A stretch of DNA of 64,000 bases from Mixophyes australis (lineage: Eukaryota > Chordata > Amphibia > Anura > Limnodynastidae): assembly GCA_036250195.1 (NCBI GenBank), contig JAVHZZ010000009.1, forward strand, positions 42,871,824-42,935,823. Reading direction: 5' to 3'. The notes under the pieces were generated by a model. That model saw only the letters and a list, made by a program, of their open reading frames with translations, was not told the origin of the DNA and ran no database searches. Below are positions 10,848 through 21,143 of this stretch, one piece after another. How positions within the stretch are numbered: the first letter of the stretch is position 1; every line of letters begins with the position of its first letter. The translations under genes were made by a program, and so were the position numbers.

Positions 10848-13800
10848 TTACATAGAAAGTTTTAAAAAGATGTTATCGTCATCATCTTCAGCTTCATCCT
10901 CACCCTCATCAGTGTGTACGTCATCATCACAGACTATCAATTCATCGCCGCTTGAATCCGCCATTAGAGAACAGTCAGTGCTTGGATGTCTTGGATGGTG
11001 AAGGCCTTCCTCGTGGAAGATGTAGTTCATTTTTATAAACATCATTTTCTCCACATTTTTGGGAAGTAACCTTCTACGGCGATCACTGACTAAGTTCCCT
11101 GCTGTGCTGAACACTCGTTCAGAGTACACACTGGAGGGTGGGCAGCTTAGGTATTGCAAAGCAAGTTTGTACATGGGTTTCCAAATGGCCTGCTTTTCTT
11201 CCCAGTAAGGAAAGGGACTGTCTGACATTTCCATATCAACTACCTCTTGAAAGTAATCCTCCACCATCCTTTGCATGTTTATACTCATATTGGATGGAGT
11301 TATGGGCAAAGTGACACATTTTTTTGAAAAATCCTTCAAACCAGCCCAGATGTTAAATTGTTCTGGTCTGCCCCCTGTGTCTTCCCTGCTTCTTTTTTGA
11401 AAATTTAATTTTTTACGAGCAACAGCTTGAGAAAGTGAAGGAGGACACGTCGTCAAGCCGAGGCCCAGTTCAGCGGCCAACTTGCTGAGCAATAACTCCT
11501 TGCAAAAGTTCACATCTCGCTCATTTACAAGTAAAGACTCAATGTAGGTTTTAAACCTTGGATCAAGCACAGTGGCCAAAACGTACTGATCCGAGTTCAA
11601 GATCTTAATAACTCGAGGATCATTGTGAAGCGAATTAAGTACTTGATCGACAAGGCCAACATACTTTGCTGAATTGCTTGCTTTCAGCTCCTCCTTCATT
11701 TTCTCAAGCTGCTTTTCCAATAGTCTAATTAAAGGAATGACTTGGCTCAAACTAGCAGAGTCTGCACTGACCTCACATGTCACAACTTCAAATGGTTTCA
11801 GCACCTTGCACAGCACTGAAAGGATTCCCCACTGTGCAAGAGTGAAATACATCCCCCCTCCTTTCCCAATGTCATGACTTGTGCAATATGCTTGGATGGC
11901 TTTGCGCTGTTCCTCCATCCTCTGAAGCATGTACAGGGTGGAATTCCACCGAGTTACCACCTCTTGCTTAAGTTGGTGGCAGGGCAAGTTAAACTGCTCT
12001 TGGAGCTGCTGTAATCTCCTACATGCTGTGGCTGAATGCCTGAAATGGCCTGAAATTTTACGGGCCACCGAAAGCATCTCCTGCACCTCACGGTTATTTC
12101 GTAGGAAGCTCTGCACCACCAAGTTGATGGTGTGAGCAAAACAGGGAATATGTTGGAAATCACCCAGCTGTAATGCTCGCACTATATTGTTGGCGTTATC
12201 TGAAATGACATACCCTGGGGAGAGTCCGAGTGGTATAAGCCATGCATCAATCACATCTCTCAGTTTGCGTAACAAATTGTCAGCCGTATGCCTGTTAGTG
12301 AAGCCGGTGATACAAAGAGTGGCCTGCCTGTGACAAATGTTACGTAGTGGTGTACATGCTGCTGCTGTTCCTGCTGGTGAAGGTGAATGACCAACCCAGT
12401 GGGCTGTCACAGTCATATAGTCTTTGGTTTGGCCACTTCCACTTGTCCACATATCTGTGGTTAAGTGAACAGTGGGCAGAATGGCATTTTTCAGCGCAAT
12501 CTCTACATTTTTACACACTTTTTGGTATAGTTGTGGAATAGCTTTACGGGAGAAATGGTGTCGCGATGGAATTCTGTAACGCGGACACAAAACCTCAATT
12601 AACTGTGAAAAACCAGCTGCGTTTATTGTGGAGATTGGACGCAGATCTAACACTAACATTGCAGCCATGGCGTCTGTGATTCGCTTGGCGACTGGGTGAC
12701 TGCTGTCATATTTGCTTCCCCTCGCAAATGATTGTTTCACAGTTAATTGCTGAAATGTAGGACTGCTCATTTTATTCACCTGCCTCTGGGATGACGATTC
12801 ACCCCCAGCAGCAGCAACAGCAGCAGCAGGACTAACGCTTTCTTCAGAGGAATCAATAATAGTGCCGGAGTCATCCAGCCTTAAGTGGGATGCCGGGCTA
12901 ACTCCGAGCGCTACTGAGGATATTGATGAGGATGGTGTGGTGGGTGTATTTTGTAGCCGTCGGTATGTCGGTGAGCGGAGGGTCTTAGCTGATGAGGGAG
13001 TGCTTGTATTCTTTTGGGAAGAACTTTCAGCTTTTCCCAACACTTTGCCATGAACTCTCGTTAAATGGCGTAACATAGACGAGGTTCCAAGATGGTTAAG
13101 GTCCCTCCCTCGACTGACTGTGGCTTCACATACACTACAAATGGCTATACAATTGTTGTCTGGATTTGGGTAGAAATAATTCCACACATAAGAAGTGGAT
13201 TTTTTTGTTTTATGCCCAGGCATGACAATGGCCTCTTTCTTGTCACGTGCCAGAACTGCTGCCACTGGTGCAGGACTTACACAAACAACCTCATCCTCAT
13301 CAACATCCTCATTAGCGCCCTTGTCGCCTACACAAATCTCCCCCTCATCCTCTTCTAATTCCAAAGTGGCATCCTCAATTTGGGTATCACCGGCTACACT
13401 CGGGCTATTAAGGCACACATCAGCAGAATGCTCACGATTAGACATCCCACTGTTGGATGGACTCTCCACAGGGATTGTTGTCATTTGTGAATCAGAGCAA
13501 ATATTCTCCTGTAATGCCTCACTGTTATCTTGCAGCTCAGCTTTGACGCGTAACAGTAGTTGTGCACCAATTGTAGGCTGGGTAACTTTTTGGGATCTGC
13601 CAATAATAGCCAAAGGTGAAGGCCTCATTCTCTCTTTGCCACTGCGTGTGTAGAATGGCATGCTTGCAATTTTTTTTTTATCGTCACTTAACTTTTGCTC
13701 AGTTACACTTCTTTTTCGCTTCAATACAGTAAATTTTTTTTTGGTTTTTGTTTTTTGCACTAATTTGAAAACACTCTGTTGTTTGACATCGCCTTGGCCA

Positions 13801-13886
13801 GATGACGTACTGGGAACACTAACATCAGGACTGGTGACAGAACCTGGTTGCTCATTTAGATCATATGTGGACTGCTTTGAATCCAT
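10848..13886 (-). CDS. hAT transposase, BED zinc finger plus RNase H-like core, intact
   Basis: A 1012-residue open frame with no break. Residues 1-220 are low-complexity with basic (about 45-73) and acidic (about 177-200) patches. Residues about 226-280 form a BED-type zinc finger, with W235 and a C250-C253-H274-H279 pattern, expected to bind the element's DNA. Residues about 390-960 are the hAT catalytic region: TTDMW (D478), SDNANN (D563), the CFAH motif (C582, H585), TRWNS near 645-649, and SERVFSTAG at 922-930 with E923 a likely catalytic acid. The C-terminal hAT dimerisation region covers about 885-957. The tail is very acidic. The start is the first ATG after the upstream array and just precedes it, so it is plausible. 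Transposases of this group cut and paste in the nucleus and leave 8-bp duplications, which this element has. A domesticated ZBED-like gene is less likely, given the intact terminal repeats around it. Confidence 0.95.
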   Translation of the reverse strand: MDSKQSTYDLNEQPGSVTSPDVSVPSTSSGQGDVKQQSVFKLVQKTKTKKKFTVLKRKRSVTEQKLSDDKKKIASMPFYTRSGKERMRPSPLAIIGRSQKVTQPTIGAQLLLRVKAELQDNSEALQENICSDSQMTTIPVESPSNSGMSNREHSADVCLNSPSVAGDTQIEDATLELEEDEGEICVGDKGANEDVDEDEVVCVSPAPVAAVLARDKKEAIVMPGHKTKKSTSYVWNYFYPNPDNNCIAICSVCEATVSRGRDLNHLGTSSMLRHLTRVHGKVLGKAESSSQKNTSTPSSAKTLRSPTYRRLQNTPTTPSSSISSVALGVSPASHLRLDDSGTIIDSSEESVSPAAAVAAAGGESSSQRQVNKMSSPTFQQLTVKQSFARGSKYDSSHPVAKRITDAMAAMLVLDLRPISTINAAGFSQLIEVLCPRYRIPSRHHFSRKAIPQLYQKVCKNVEIALKNAILPTVHLTTDMWTSGSGQTKDYMTVTAHWVGHSPSPAGTAAACTPLRNICHRQATLCITGFTNRHTADNLLRKLRDVIDAWLIPLGLSPGYVISDNANNIVRALQLGDFQHIPCFAHTINLVVQSFLRNNREVQEMLSVARKISGHFRHSATACRRLQQLQEQFNLPCHQLKQEVVTRWNSTLYMLQRMEEQRKAIQAYCTSHDIGKGGGMYFTLAQWGILSVLCKVLKPFEVVTCEVSADSASLSQVIPLIRLLEKQLEKMKEELKASNSAKYVGLVDQVLNSLHNDPRVIKILNSDQYVLATVLDPRFKTYIESLLVNERDVNFCKELLLSKLAAELGLGLTTCPPSLSQAVARKKLNFQKRSREDTGGRPEQFNIWAGLKDFSKKCVTLPITPSNMSINMQRMVEDYFQEVVDMEMSDSPFPYWEEKQAIWKPMYKLALQYLSCPPSSVYSERVFSTAGNLVSDRRRRLLPKNVEKMMFIKMNYIFHEEGLHHPRHPSTDCSLMADSSGDELIVCDDDVHTDEGEDEAEDDDDNIFLKLSM

Positions 13887-13900
13887 TCTGAGCGCAAACC

Positions 13901-15230
13901 ACTGGGGAGTGCTAAAAATTATTTAGTAGATACTGCTGACAGATATGACTTTTGACAGCCAGAAATATTAATGCACAATTAGGGAGGACACCCCAAAAAC
14001 ACTGAGGAGTGCTAAAAATTATTTAGTAGATACTGCTGACAGATATGACTTTTGACAGCCAGAAATATTAATGCACAATTAGGGAGGACACCCCAAAAAC
14101 ACTGAGGAGTGCTAAAAATTATTTAGTAGATACTGCTGACAGATATGACTTTTGACAGCCAGAAATATTAATGCACAATTAGGGAGGACACCCCAAAAAC
14201 ACTGAGGAGTGCTAAAAATTATTTAGTAGATACTGCTGACAGATATGACTTTTGACAGCCAGAAATATTAATGCACAATTAGGGAGGACACCCCAAAAAC
14301 ACTGAGGAGTGCTAAAAAATTATTTAGTAGATACTGCTGACAGATATGACTTTTGACAGCCAGAAATATTAATGCACAATTAGGGAGGACACCCCAAAAA
14401 CACTGAGGAGTGCTAAAAATTATTTAGTAGATACTGCTGACAAATATGACTTTTGACAGCCAGAAATATTAATGCACAATTAGGGAGGACACCCCAAAAA
14501 CACTGAGGAGTGCTAATAATTATTTAGTAGATACTGCTGACAGATATGACTTTTGACAGCCAGAAATATTAATGCACAATTAGGGAGGACACCCCAAAAA
14601 CACTGAGGAGTGCTAAAAATTATTTAGTAGATACTGCTGACAGTTATGACTTTTGACAGCCAGAAATATTAATGCACAATTAGGGAGGACACCCCAAAAA
14701 CACTGAGGAGTGCTAAAAATTATTTAGTAGATACTGCTGACAGATATGACTTTTGACAGCCAGAAATATTAATGCACAATTAGGGAGGACACCCCAAAAA
14801 CACTGAGGAGTACTAAAAATTATTTAGTAGATACTGCTGACAGATATGACTTTTGACAGCCAGAAATATTAATGCACAATTAGGGAGGACACCCCAAAAA
14901 CACTGAGGAGTGCTAAAAATTATTTAGTAGATACTGCTGACAGATATGACTTTTGACAGCCAGAAATATTAATGCACAATTAGGGAGGACACCCCAAAAG
15001 CACTGAGGAGTGCTACAAATTATTTAGTAGATACTGCTGACAGATATGACTTTTGACAGCCAGAAATATTAATGCACAATTAGGGAGGACACCCCAAAAG
15101 CACTGAGGTGTGCTACAAATTATTTAGTAGATACTGCTGACAGATATGACTTTTGACAGCCAGAAATATTAATGCACAATTATGGGGGACACCCCAAAAG
15201 CGCTGGGGAGTGCCAAATATGAAGAAAAAA
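13901..15230. repeat. 100-bp tandem array upstream of the hAT transposase, 13 units
   Basis: Units begin with ACTGAGGAGTGCTAAAAATT at 13901, 14001, 14101, 14201, 14301, 14402 and so on to 15102, with a diverged last start at 15201. Each contains TTTAGTAGATACTGCTGACA, TGACTTTTGACAGCC and GGGAGGACACCCC. Copies differ by only one or a few bases, so the array is young or homogenised. It starts within 15 bp upstream of the start codon, so it occupies the 5' leader or promoter region. Its sequence is unrelated to the array at 10201. Confidence 0.97.
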
Positions 15231-15469
15231 TAATAAACCTCTATCCTCCTCTCTGCACTAGCGATTTTGGTTAGAGCAATTGCAAGAACAATATTGTATT
15301 CTCTGTCCCTGCTCTAATTAGCCTATGACTACACCCTGCTCTCTCCCTCTGTGAAATGGCGATGGATTGCTGTGGAGGCGTGTATTTATAAAGTTGAAGT
15401 ATCGCGAGAACCGAGTCCCGAGATCCGACAACGTCACAATGACGTTCGGCCTCGATTTGGATTCGGAAT

Positions 15470-15562
15470 GGGCGGGAGAGTACCGAGCTGCTCAGCTCGG
15501 TACTCGGATACCCAAAGTTCGGGTGGGTTCGGTTCTCGGAGAACCGGACCCGCCCATCTCTA
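15470..15562. repeat. right subterminal region of the hAT element with palindrome
   Basis: Contains the inverted repeat TACCGAGCTG / CAGCTCGGTA (about 15481-15503) and a CGGTTCTCGGAGAACCGG palindrome near 15529-15546. The same region appears, diverged, at the left end of the element at 39157. Confidence 0.8.
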
Positions 15563-15570
15563 TTTAAAAG

Positions 15571-16761
15571 TAACTCAGACAATAATGTTGAAAATGGTTG
15601 TGTTTATTTTTAAAATGAAGGGTTCAAATCTGCAGAAAAAGAGCTTTCTTTTAGTCATAGGTTAGCAGTAGCAGTGATGTGAAGGTTTCCAGTTACTCTT
15701 TGCCACTGAATTTGCTCCCTGCTGTGGTTTAAAAGCTTTACTGCTAATTAGGAAGCAGGTGTAACATGCAATCAAACCCAGCAGGTGAGTTAGTTTTTCT
15801 TTAACAGATGGTCTAAGATCTAAATTTTCTTATTCATATATAACATATTAGGAATTTTAAATCCAGTCCTTGCAGCATTTTTATTTAGCTTTTCCAGATC
15901 AGGTGAATTCTGCAGAGGTCAAAGTGGAAACTTAGAAGTGGTTGTATGGAAAATGTAAATGAATGGAATTTGATAGTTTTACAATGAAAGTGGTAGGAGA
16001 AGGGTCAGTATGGTGTACCAGTCCAGAACTGGCAGAACTGATTTGAAGGGGGTGCTACTGTCCATGCAGTCAGAACTTTGTCCTGCCTGGGACTGTTGGG
16101 ATGTATGTCCCAGTAATCGCTACTCTGGCAGTGACTGGGTGCCCTGCTTACCTGCCAATGGAGGCATGCACGATTCTTTTACCCAACAGTACAAAACTAA
16201 ATGTTGGGAGGTATGCATACAGGATATAGGTATCTGTTCTATACTTATCACTGACTTTTGACTGAATTAAGACAATAATTTTATATTAATTAAGTCCATT
16301 TACATTAATTTCATAAGTTAGCACAAAGTTCAGAAGCTGACAAATATCTTACAGATGGAATGGTCATACTGACATCTCTGCTGACCACATTGTATTGAAT
16401 GTAATGCTTATATTGGCAAAAATGATGCCCCTATAAGGATGTATATACACTATATACTCTTCATGTGCTGACAGTGTGCAGTGATAGTGTACTTGATAGA
16501 GAAAACAATTATCTCTATCAAAGACTTCATCAGACCAAAGGGTGAATGTAGTCAAATGTTGACAGATGCCACCACGTTTAAAATCTGTAATGTGCACAAA
16601 GCTTCATATTTTTCCTTAGGTTCAAGCTTTAATTTAAGTACAGTTTATGGTACAAACATATTTATTTATTTTTTTTCCTGTAATGCTTGAAACATAGGCA
16701 GTTTTTTAATGTTCTTACAGGCATATATAATGAGCTTTAAATAGGTGTCAGTAAAGTAGGT
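15571..16761. other. non-coding DNA, no gene recognised
   Basis: No transposon boundary or coding domain seen. Presumed intron. Confidence 0.3.
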
Positions 16762-16769
16762 TTCATAGG

Positions 16770-17047
16770 CAGAGCCTGATTTAGACCTCATGGGGCCCTA
16801 GGCAAGATACTGGTTTGGGGCCCCCTCCCTGAAAAAATCCATAGCACTATAGTTTTTAGCATAACATATACCCCTATTCAGGGGCTGGCTGGCAGACTTT
16901 AGCCCAGGGGGGCAAGCACATAGCACTGGCCCATAAGTAGCGGCCCATTTTTAAAGGTTGGTCTCACCGCCGGCCCCGGGAGGGCCCTTTGGGGACCGCT
17001 GGGCCCTAGGTAATTGCCTAGGTTGCCTAGTGGTAAATTCGGCTCTG
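16770..17047. mobile_element. hAT-type MITE, copy A (8-bp duplication TTCATAGG)
   Basis: Terminal inverted repeats CAGAGCCTGATTTA and TAAATTCGGCTCTG. A perfect 8-bp duplication TTCATAGG lies at 16762-16769 and 17048-17055. The 278-bp body has repeated GGGCCCTAGG motifs and no coding capacity. It closely matches the element at 51083-51361. Confidence 0.92.
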
Positions 17048-17055
17048 TTCATAGG

Positions 17056-17845
17056 TACGTATATTACCAAAGGCTGCATACACACTTATGTTTTTTGGCA
17101 TGCAGGGAAAGTTGGGACACAACATAGCACAAAAAATTATGCAAACATTGATTTCCATGTTTCTGACCACATCGCTCCTGTATACCTGAAAAATTCAATG
17201 ATCCATTTTGCTAGAAACGGAATGTTTTTTGTACCTCCCTGTTGCCTTTAATTAACCTTGGATAGATTAATGAAATAATTGAATTTAATATTGATTTAAT
17301 ATTGATTATTTTATTCATTCATAGTTAAATTCCTTGGGAAAATTAATGTGAAAACACAATGTTCCAGTGTGTCCAAGGTAAAATAGTTTATGTTTGGAGG
17401 TGTTGTTTGTTTTACAAAGTGGACATGTTGCATGTGTAGTTTTAATATGTCGTGGGTGATCAGGCAATGCTCATTATATGATACTCCTGCCTAGTACATA
17501 GCAACCTAGTGGATATGTTTAGTAACCTTTTAATTAAAACATTAAAATATACAGGCGACAAATAAGTTGTTTTTATACTTTTTAAACAACTATATCAACA
17601 AATATTACTTTTATCACCTTAACTCCAATATTGAAATACGATTTGTGACATGTAATATGTAATATGTTAAAGGGAGAGACAGAGGTGGCAATGGGAGAGA
17701 GATGGAGGGGTCAATGGGAGAGACATGAAGGAGGCAATGGGAGAGATATGGAGGGGTCGATAAGAGAGATACGAGGGAATGAATAACACTATTTATTTTT
17801 TATTTTTTTTGAATGATGACACAATTCCCTTAATTTTAGATCATA
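17056..17845. other. non-coding DNA with a short purine-rich minisatellite
   Basis: Around 17670-17770 four imperfect units read like GGGAGAGAYATGGAGGNGNCAAT. Otherwise nothing is recognised. Confidence 0.5.
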
Positions 17846-18169
17846 GGCATGGTGGCTCAGTGGTTAGCACTTCTGCCTCACAGCGCTGGAGTCATGAGTT
17901 CAATTCCCGACCATGGCCTTATCTGTGTGGAGTTTGTATGTCCTCCCCGTGTTTGCGTGGGTTTCCTCCGGGTGCTCCGGTTTCCTCCCACACTCCAAAA
18001 ACATACTGGTAGGTTACTTGGCTGCTAACAAATTGACCCTAGTCTATGTGTGTGTGTTAGGGAATTTAGACTGTAAGCCCCAATGAGGCAGGGACTGATG
18101 TGAGTGAGTTCTCTGTACAGCGCTGCGGAATTAGTGGTGCTATATAAATAAATGGTGATGATGATGATA
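17846..18169 (+). mobile_element. tRNA-derived SINE, copy 3 (near full length)
   Basis: The head has a polymerase III A-box-like TGGCTCAGTGG and a B-box-like GTTCAATTCC, 44 bp apart, as in tRNA-derived SINEs. The body contains GTTTGCGTGGGTTTCCTCC and TTTAGACTGTAAGCCCC; the tail is TATATAAATAAATGGTGATG followed by GATGAT repeats. This is the best-preserved copy here. Confidence 0.93.
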
Positions 18170-18371
18170 GGAGCCCTCTTGTCTTTAGTGCCCTGGGCCC
18201 CCAAAGCCTTAATCCAGTCCTGCACTCACTTCATGCAGTGCTGTTCTGTTCCATCCAGACAGATGCCAGCAGTGCCACGGAATCAGGATCAACAGCACAA
18301 GTGACTAGACAGTTGAGAACAACAGGCAACAGACTAACATGCCAATGTAAAGAGTACACATAGGGGGGTAT

Positions 18372-18604
18372 TCAATTGACCGCAAGTTTTTTTTTAACAC
18401 CGCGTTAATTCATTTTAACGCTGTTTTTTTTATAATTTTCGAGCAGGTTAACTTTACTGATTCAATTCCATTTTTAATGCTTATGAAACGGTCCTCTGGC
18501 GCTCCGGTAGAAGATCTATTGAAAGTATAGGGTGGTTGAGAGCCCACCTCATTAAAATCTATTTAATTGTTTTTTAACGCGGCACGTTAAACAGGCCAAT
18601 ATGC
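18372..18604. mobile_element. half MITE with GGGGGTATTCAATTGACCGC end
   Basis: A GGGGGTATTCAATTG terminus at about 18366, followed by TTTTTTAACACCGCGTTAA-type sequence and, further on, ACGCGGCACGTTAA. No matching right end is seen before the gypsy sequence at 18605, so only one end is supported. Confidence 0.45.
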
Positions 18605-20165
18605 TGTTGGTCTCAGGGATGGAAAACGAGTACACTCTACCCCCGAGAAGGGGATTTACCAGGCAGGAGTTCAAATCCGCAAATCCCAGACTCTGAGTGG
18701 AGGCAGAGCGGCTGCCCTTTCTTCACAGAAAACATTAGAAAAAGCCTGATACTGGGAGGAAGGGGGGGGGGGGGGGGTAGATATAATTTTGGAGAAACGT
18801 CGAATTTAGACAGACGAAGTGGCGGAACCACTTTCTGGATACAATGAGAAAGGCAATAGGAACCTCAGGAAATAATCTGAGCATCGTGCCAATCTAATAT
18901 GGGAGAATGCAGGCGAAACCACGGAAGCCCTGATACCACTGAGTTGAAGGCCCTGTAGATAACAAGAAAGTATATGCCCTCCCTTTCCAATTTGCATAGT
19001 TAAGGGAACTGTACGGACCCGAATAACACCCCCTGTGATTCTACTTCCATCAATGCCGGTCAGGTGGAGAGATTGCTCCAGTGGCATAGTGGGAAGGGCC
19101 AAACGAGCAACTGTGGAAGCTGACATGAAATTACCCACTGCTCCCGAGTCCATGAATGCTGAAAGAGTGATAGATTTGGGACCGTAAGTGAACAGAACCG
19201 AGAAGCAAAAGGTGTCACTAGAAGAAGATGCTGGAGAGGGGAACCTAAGAAGACCTCGCCTGAATTATTTAGGCCTTGTCGTTTCCAGGTTTTTTTTGAC
19301 AAAGTTTATTCTTGAATCTTCTCTCTCTCTCCTCCTTAGAGAGACGGAACAGACCAAATGGCATGGATTCCTCCGGCAGGGCGACAGGAGACTGAAAGTT
19401 GGCCCAACAAGGCTGAGTCTTCTCAAGTGTTCGTTCTTTAAAACAGAGGTAAACCTTGTTACACAAGGAGATTAGTTCATCAAGAGAAGAGGGAAATTCC
19501 CTTGAGGCCAATTCATCTTTAATTCAGTCAGACAGCACTTGCCAGAATGTCGCAATCAAAGCCTCGTCATTCCAATGCAGTTCAAAAGCCAAAGTTCTAA
19601 ATTGAATGGCATACTGACCAACGGAGTGTGAATCCTGGTGTTAACGCAGAATCGTGGCTACTGCATTAGAAACTCTGCCAGGCTCATCAAAGATCCTCTT
19701 GAACACATTCAAAAAGTTAGCACAATTGTGGAGTAGAGGATCATTCTGCTCCCATAGGGGTGATGCCCATGCGAGGGCTTGGCCAGACAACAATGAAACA
19801 ATATAGGCCACCTTTGCCTTTTCACTGGGAAAGTTCCCAGGAAGGAGCTCAAATTGTATGGAACATTGAATAAGAAATACTCTGCAGTGACTCGGGATCC
19901 CCGTCAAATTTAGGAGGGTTAGGAATACGTAACTGAGAGGCCGCAGACACAGGTGGGACTGTATCCACTAGTGGGACGGACTGCAGGATGCCGACAATAT
20001 TTCCTGAAGTGAATCCAGATGAGTGGAGAATCTTTAGAGAAACTTTATTAAATGTTCCAGATTAGCTTCCTGCTTCTCAACTCTCCCAAGCAGGTGTTGC
20101 AGGAGGTCCCTGGGAGAGGGATTGTCAGCAGGATCCAACAAGGTGGTGTTAGAGCAAACTATAAT
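18605..20165 (-). pseudogene. Ty3/gypsy gag-protease-RT start, broken (minus strand)
   Basis: On the minus strand, 5' to 3': a gag region from about 20165 to 19440, including a frame at 19641-19907 with a LLPGNFPSEKAKVAYIVSLL capsid-like core and a second piece at 19269-19511; then a protease region at 18806-19153 beginning with the aspartic protease motif DSGA; then the linker leading into reverse transcriptase (ELLPGK and SPSRG, about 18640-18700), where the element ends. Gag packages the RNA and the protease cleaves the polyprotein. Frames are broken and the RT, RNase H and integrase are missing. The gag style resembles Sushi-like chromoviruses. The matching LTR is at 20169-21143. Confidence 0.82.
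18762..18777. repeat. poly-G run
   Basis: Sixteen consecutive G bases inside the broken gypsy coding region; likely a site of length variation or sequencing error. Confidence 0.9.
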
Positions 20166-20168
20166 GAT

Positions 20169-21143
20169 TGTCTTGTTGTCTGAACGCAGAGATCCCTGGG
20201 GAGATGGATACACGTGCTAGCCTGGTTTAGCACTGGTCGAACAGAGACATGGGGCCTGAGTCATTAAGGAAAGTAAGGCAAGAAAAAGGAGTAAATGTTC
20301 TCCGGGACAAACCATGTTACAATGGAAGGGGTGCAAATTAATTTATTATTTTGCACATAAGAATAATACTGGCTGTTTTTTCATCGAGCACACAAATACT
20401 TAATAGCTTTATTTTAACACTGAAATTTAAAGTTGAACTAGGACATGCCCCACCCCAACTATAAATCTGTACCTACATTTTAAATTTACCTCCCCCTCCA
20501 TTGCAACATGGTTTTGCCCAGATTCAAAGTTACTCCTTTTTTATACTTTACTCTCCTTAATGACTCAGGCCCATGGAGTCTAACGGGTTCCCCGGTCTTC
20601 ACCAAGAACCGTCGCAAGGCAGGATGGACTTTAGCGGCTGGGAACATGCAGGTCGCGGCCCTCTGAACAGTCACTAGGCATAACACAGCAGAGAGAAATG
20701 TAAACCCTAAAGCAGGTCAGCTAGTCGAGGATTGGTACACTGGCGGTAGCGAGGTACAAAATCATTATGCAGAAGGAAAGTCTATCAACAGGCTAGAATC
20801 TGCTATACAGGCAGTGAGCACTACAGAATCAGGATCCAAGGAAGAGAGGTCAAAACAAGCAAGAACTGGTACACGAGGGGTTAACAGGCAAAAGCACTTC
20901 CCACGGAGGATACACAAGGAAATCCAAGGACAGCAGCAATACAGCATAACAGGGAGTCAGTCTGGGTATGGAAACCTGTTGCTCTGACACTGTTAGAGTG
21001 TGAGAGTGAGCTTTATATACACTGCAGAATATGCCGCTTCCCAGCCACAATCATGTGACTGCCCAAACCAGGAAGTGCTGATCTAACACAGAGACAGAGG
21101 GAACCAGAAGCACAGGTGTGTGAGCAGGGAGGTTTATGACACA
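20169..21143 (-). mobile_element. 5' LTR of the minus-strand gypsy element, split by a MITE
   Basis: Lies directly upstream (in the minus sense) of the gag remnant. On the minus strand it has a TATA box (TGTATATAAAG, around 21010-21020). The plausible ends are TGTCTTG at 20169 and TGACA at 21141, giving TG...CA. A Harbinger-like MITE at 20252-20572 interrupts it. The AGTCTAACGGG / TCTTCACCAAGAACCG block is shared with the LTR at 33175. Exact ends are inferred. Confidence 0.6.
20252..20572. mobile_element. Harbinger-like MITE, 321 bp (3-bp duplication ATG)
   Basis: Termini GGGCCTGAGTCATTAAGGA and TCCTTAATGACTCAGGCCC form a near-perfect inverted repeat. Flanked by ATG at 20249-20251 and 20573-20575. 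The interior has matching arms (ACCATGTTACAATGGA / TCCATTGCAACATGGT). It sits inside an LTR, so it inserted after that LTR. A related copy is at 36754-37065. The 3-bp duplication and G-rich ends fit PIF/Harbinger. Confidence 0.88.

Larger units (their letters stand above)
9806..15562 (-). mobile_element. complete hAT transposon, apparently autonomous
   Basis: The left end is TAGAGATGGTCACTGACC at 9806; the right end, read inward on the minus strand, is TAGAGATGGGCGGGTCC. Both are flanked by a perfect 8-bp target duplication TTTAAAAG (9798-9805 and 15563-15570), which fits the Ac-like hAT preference nTnnnnAn. The 5757-bp element carries an intact transposase gene (minus strand, 10848-13886), a TTTTGG-rich left subterminal region (about 9830-9955), a 100-bp-period array between that and the gene's 3' end, and a second, unrelated 100-bp-period array just upstream of the start codon. 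The right subterminal region contains a palindrome around ACCGAGCTGCTCAGCTCGGT. Intact ends, intact frame and a perfect duplication argue for fairly recent insertion. Confidence 0.95.

Noticed and set aside
13195..13653. 152-codon plus-strand frame within the transposase region
   Set aside because: Antisense shadow of the intact transposase; serine-rich reading of the complementary strand with no domain.
10848..13886. Domesticated ZBED-type host gene
   Set aside because: Terminal repeats and a perfect 8-bp duplication surround it, so it is an element gene; no introns or host promoter are seen.
13901..15230. CRISPR-like array
   Set aside because: Units are contiguous 100-bp repeats with no variable spacers, in a eukaryotic transposon.
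17846..17920. Functional tRNA gene
   Set aside because: A- and B-box-like motifs are present, but the sequence does not fold into an obvious tRNA and is part of a SINE repeated four times.
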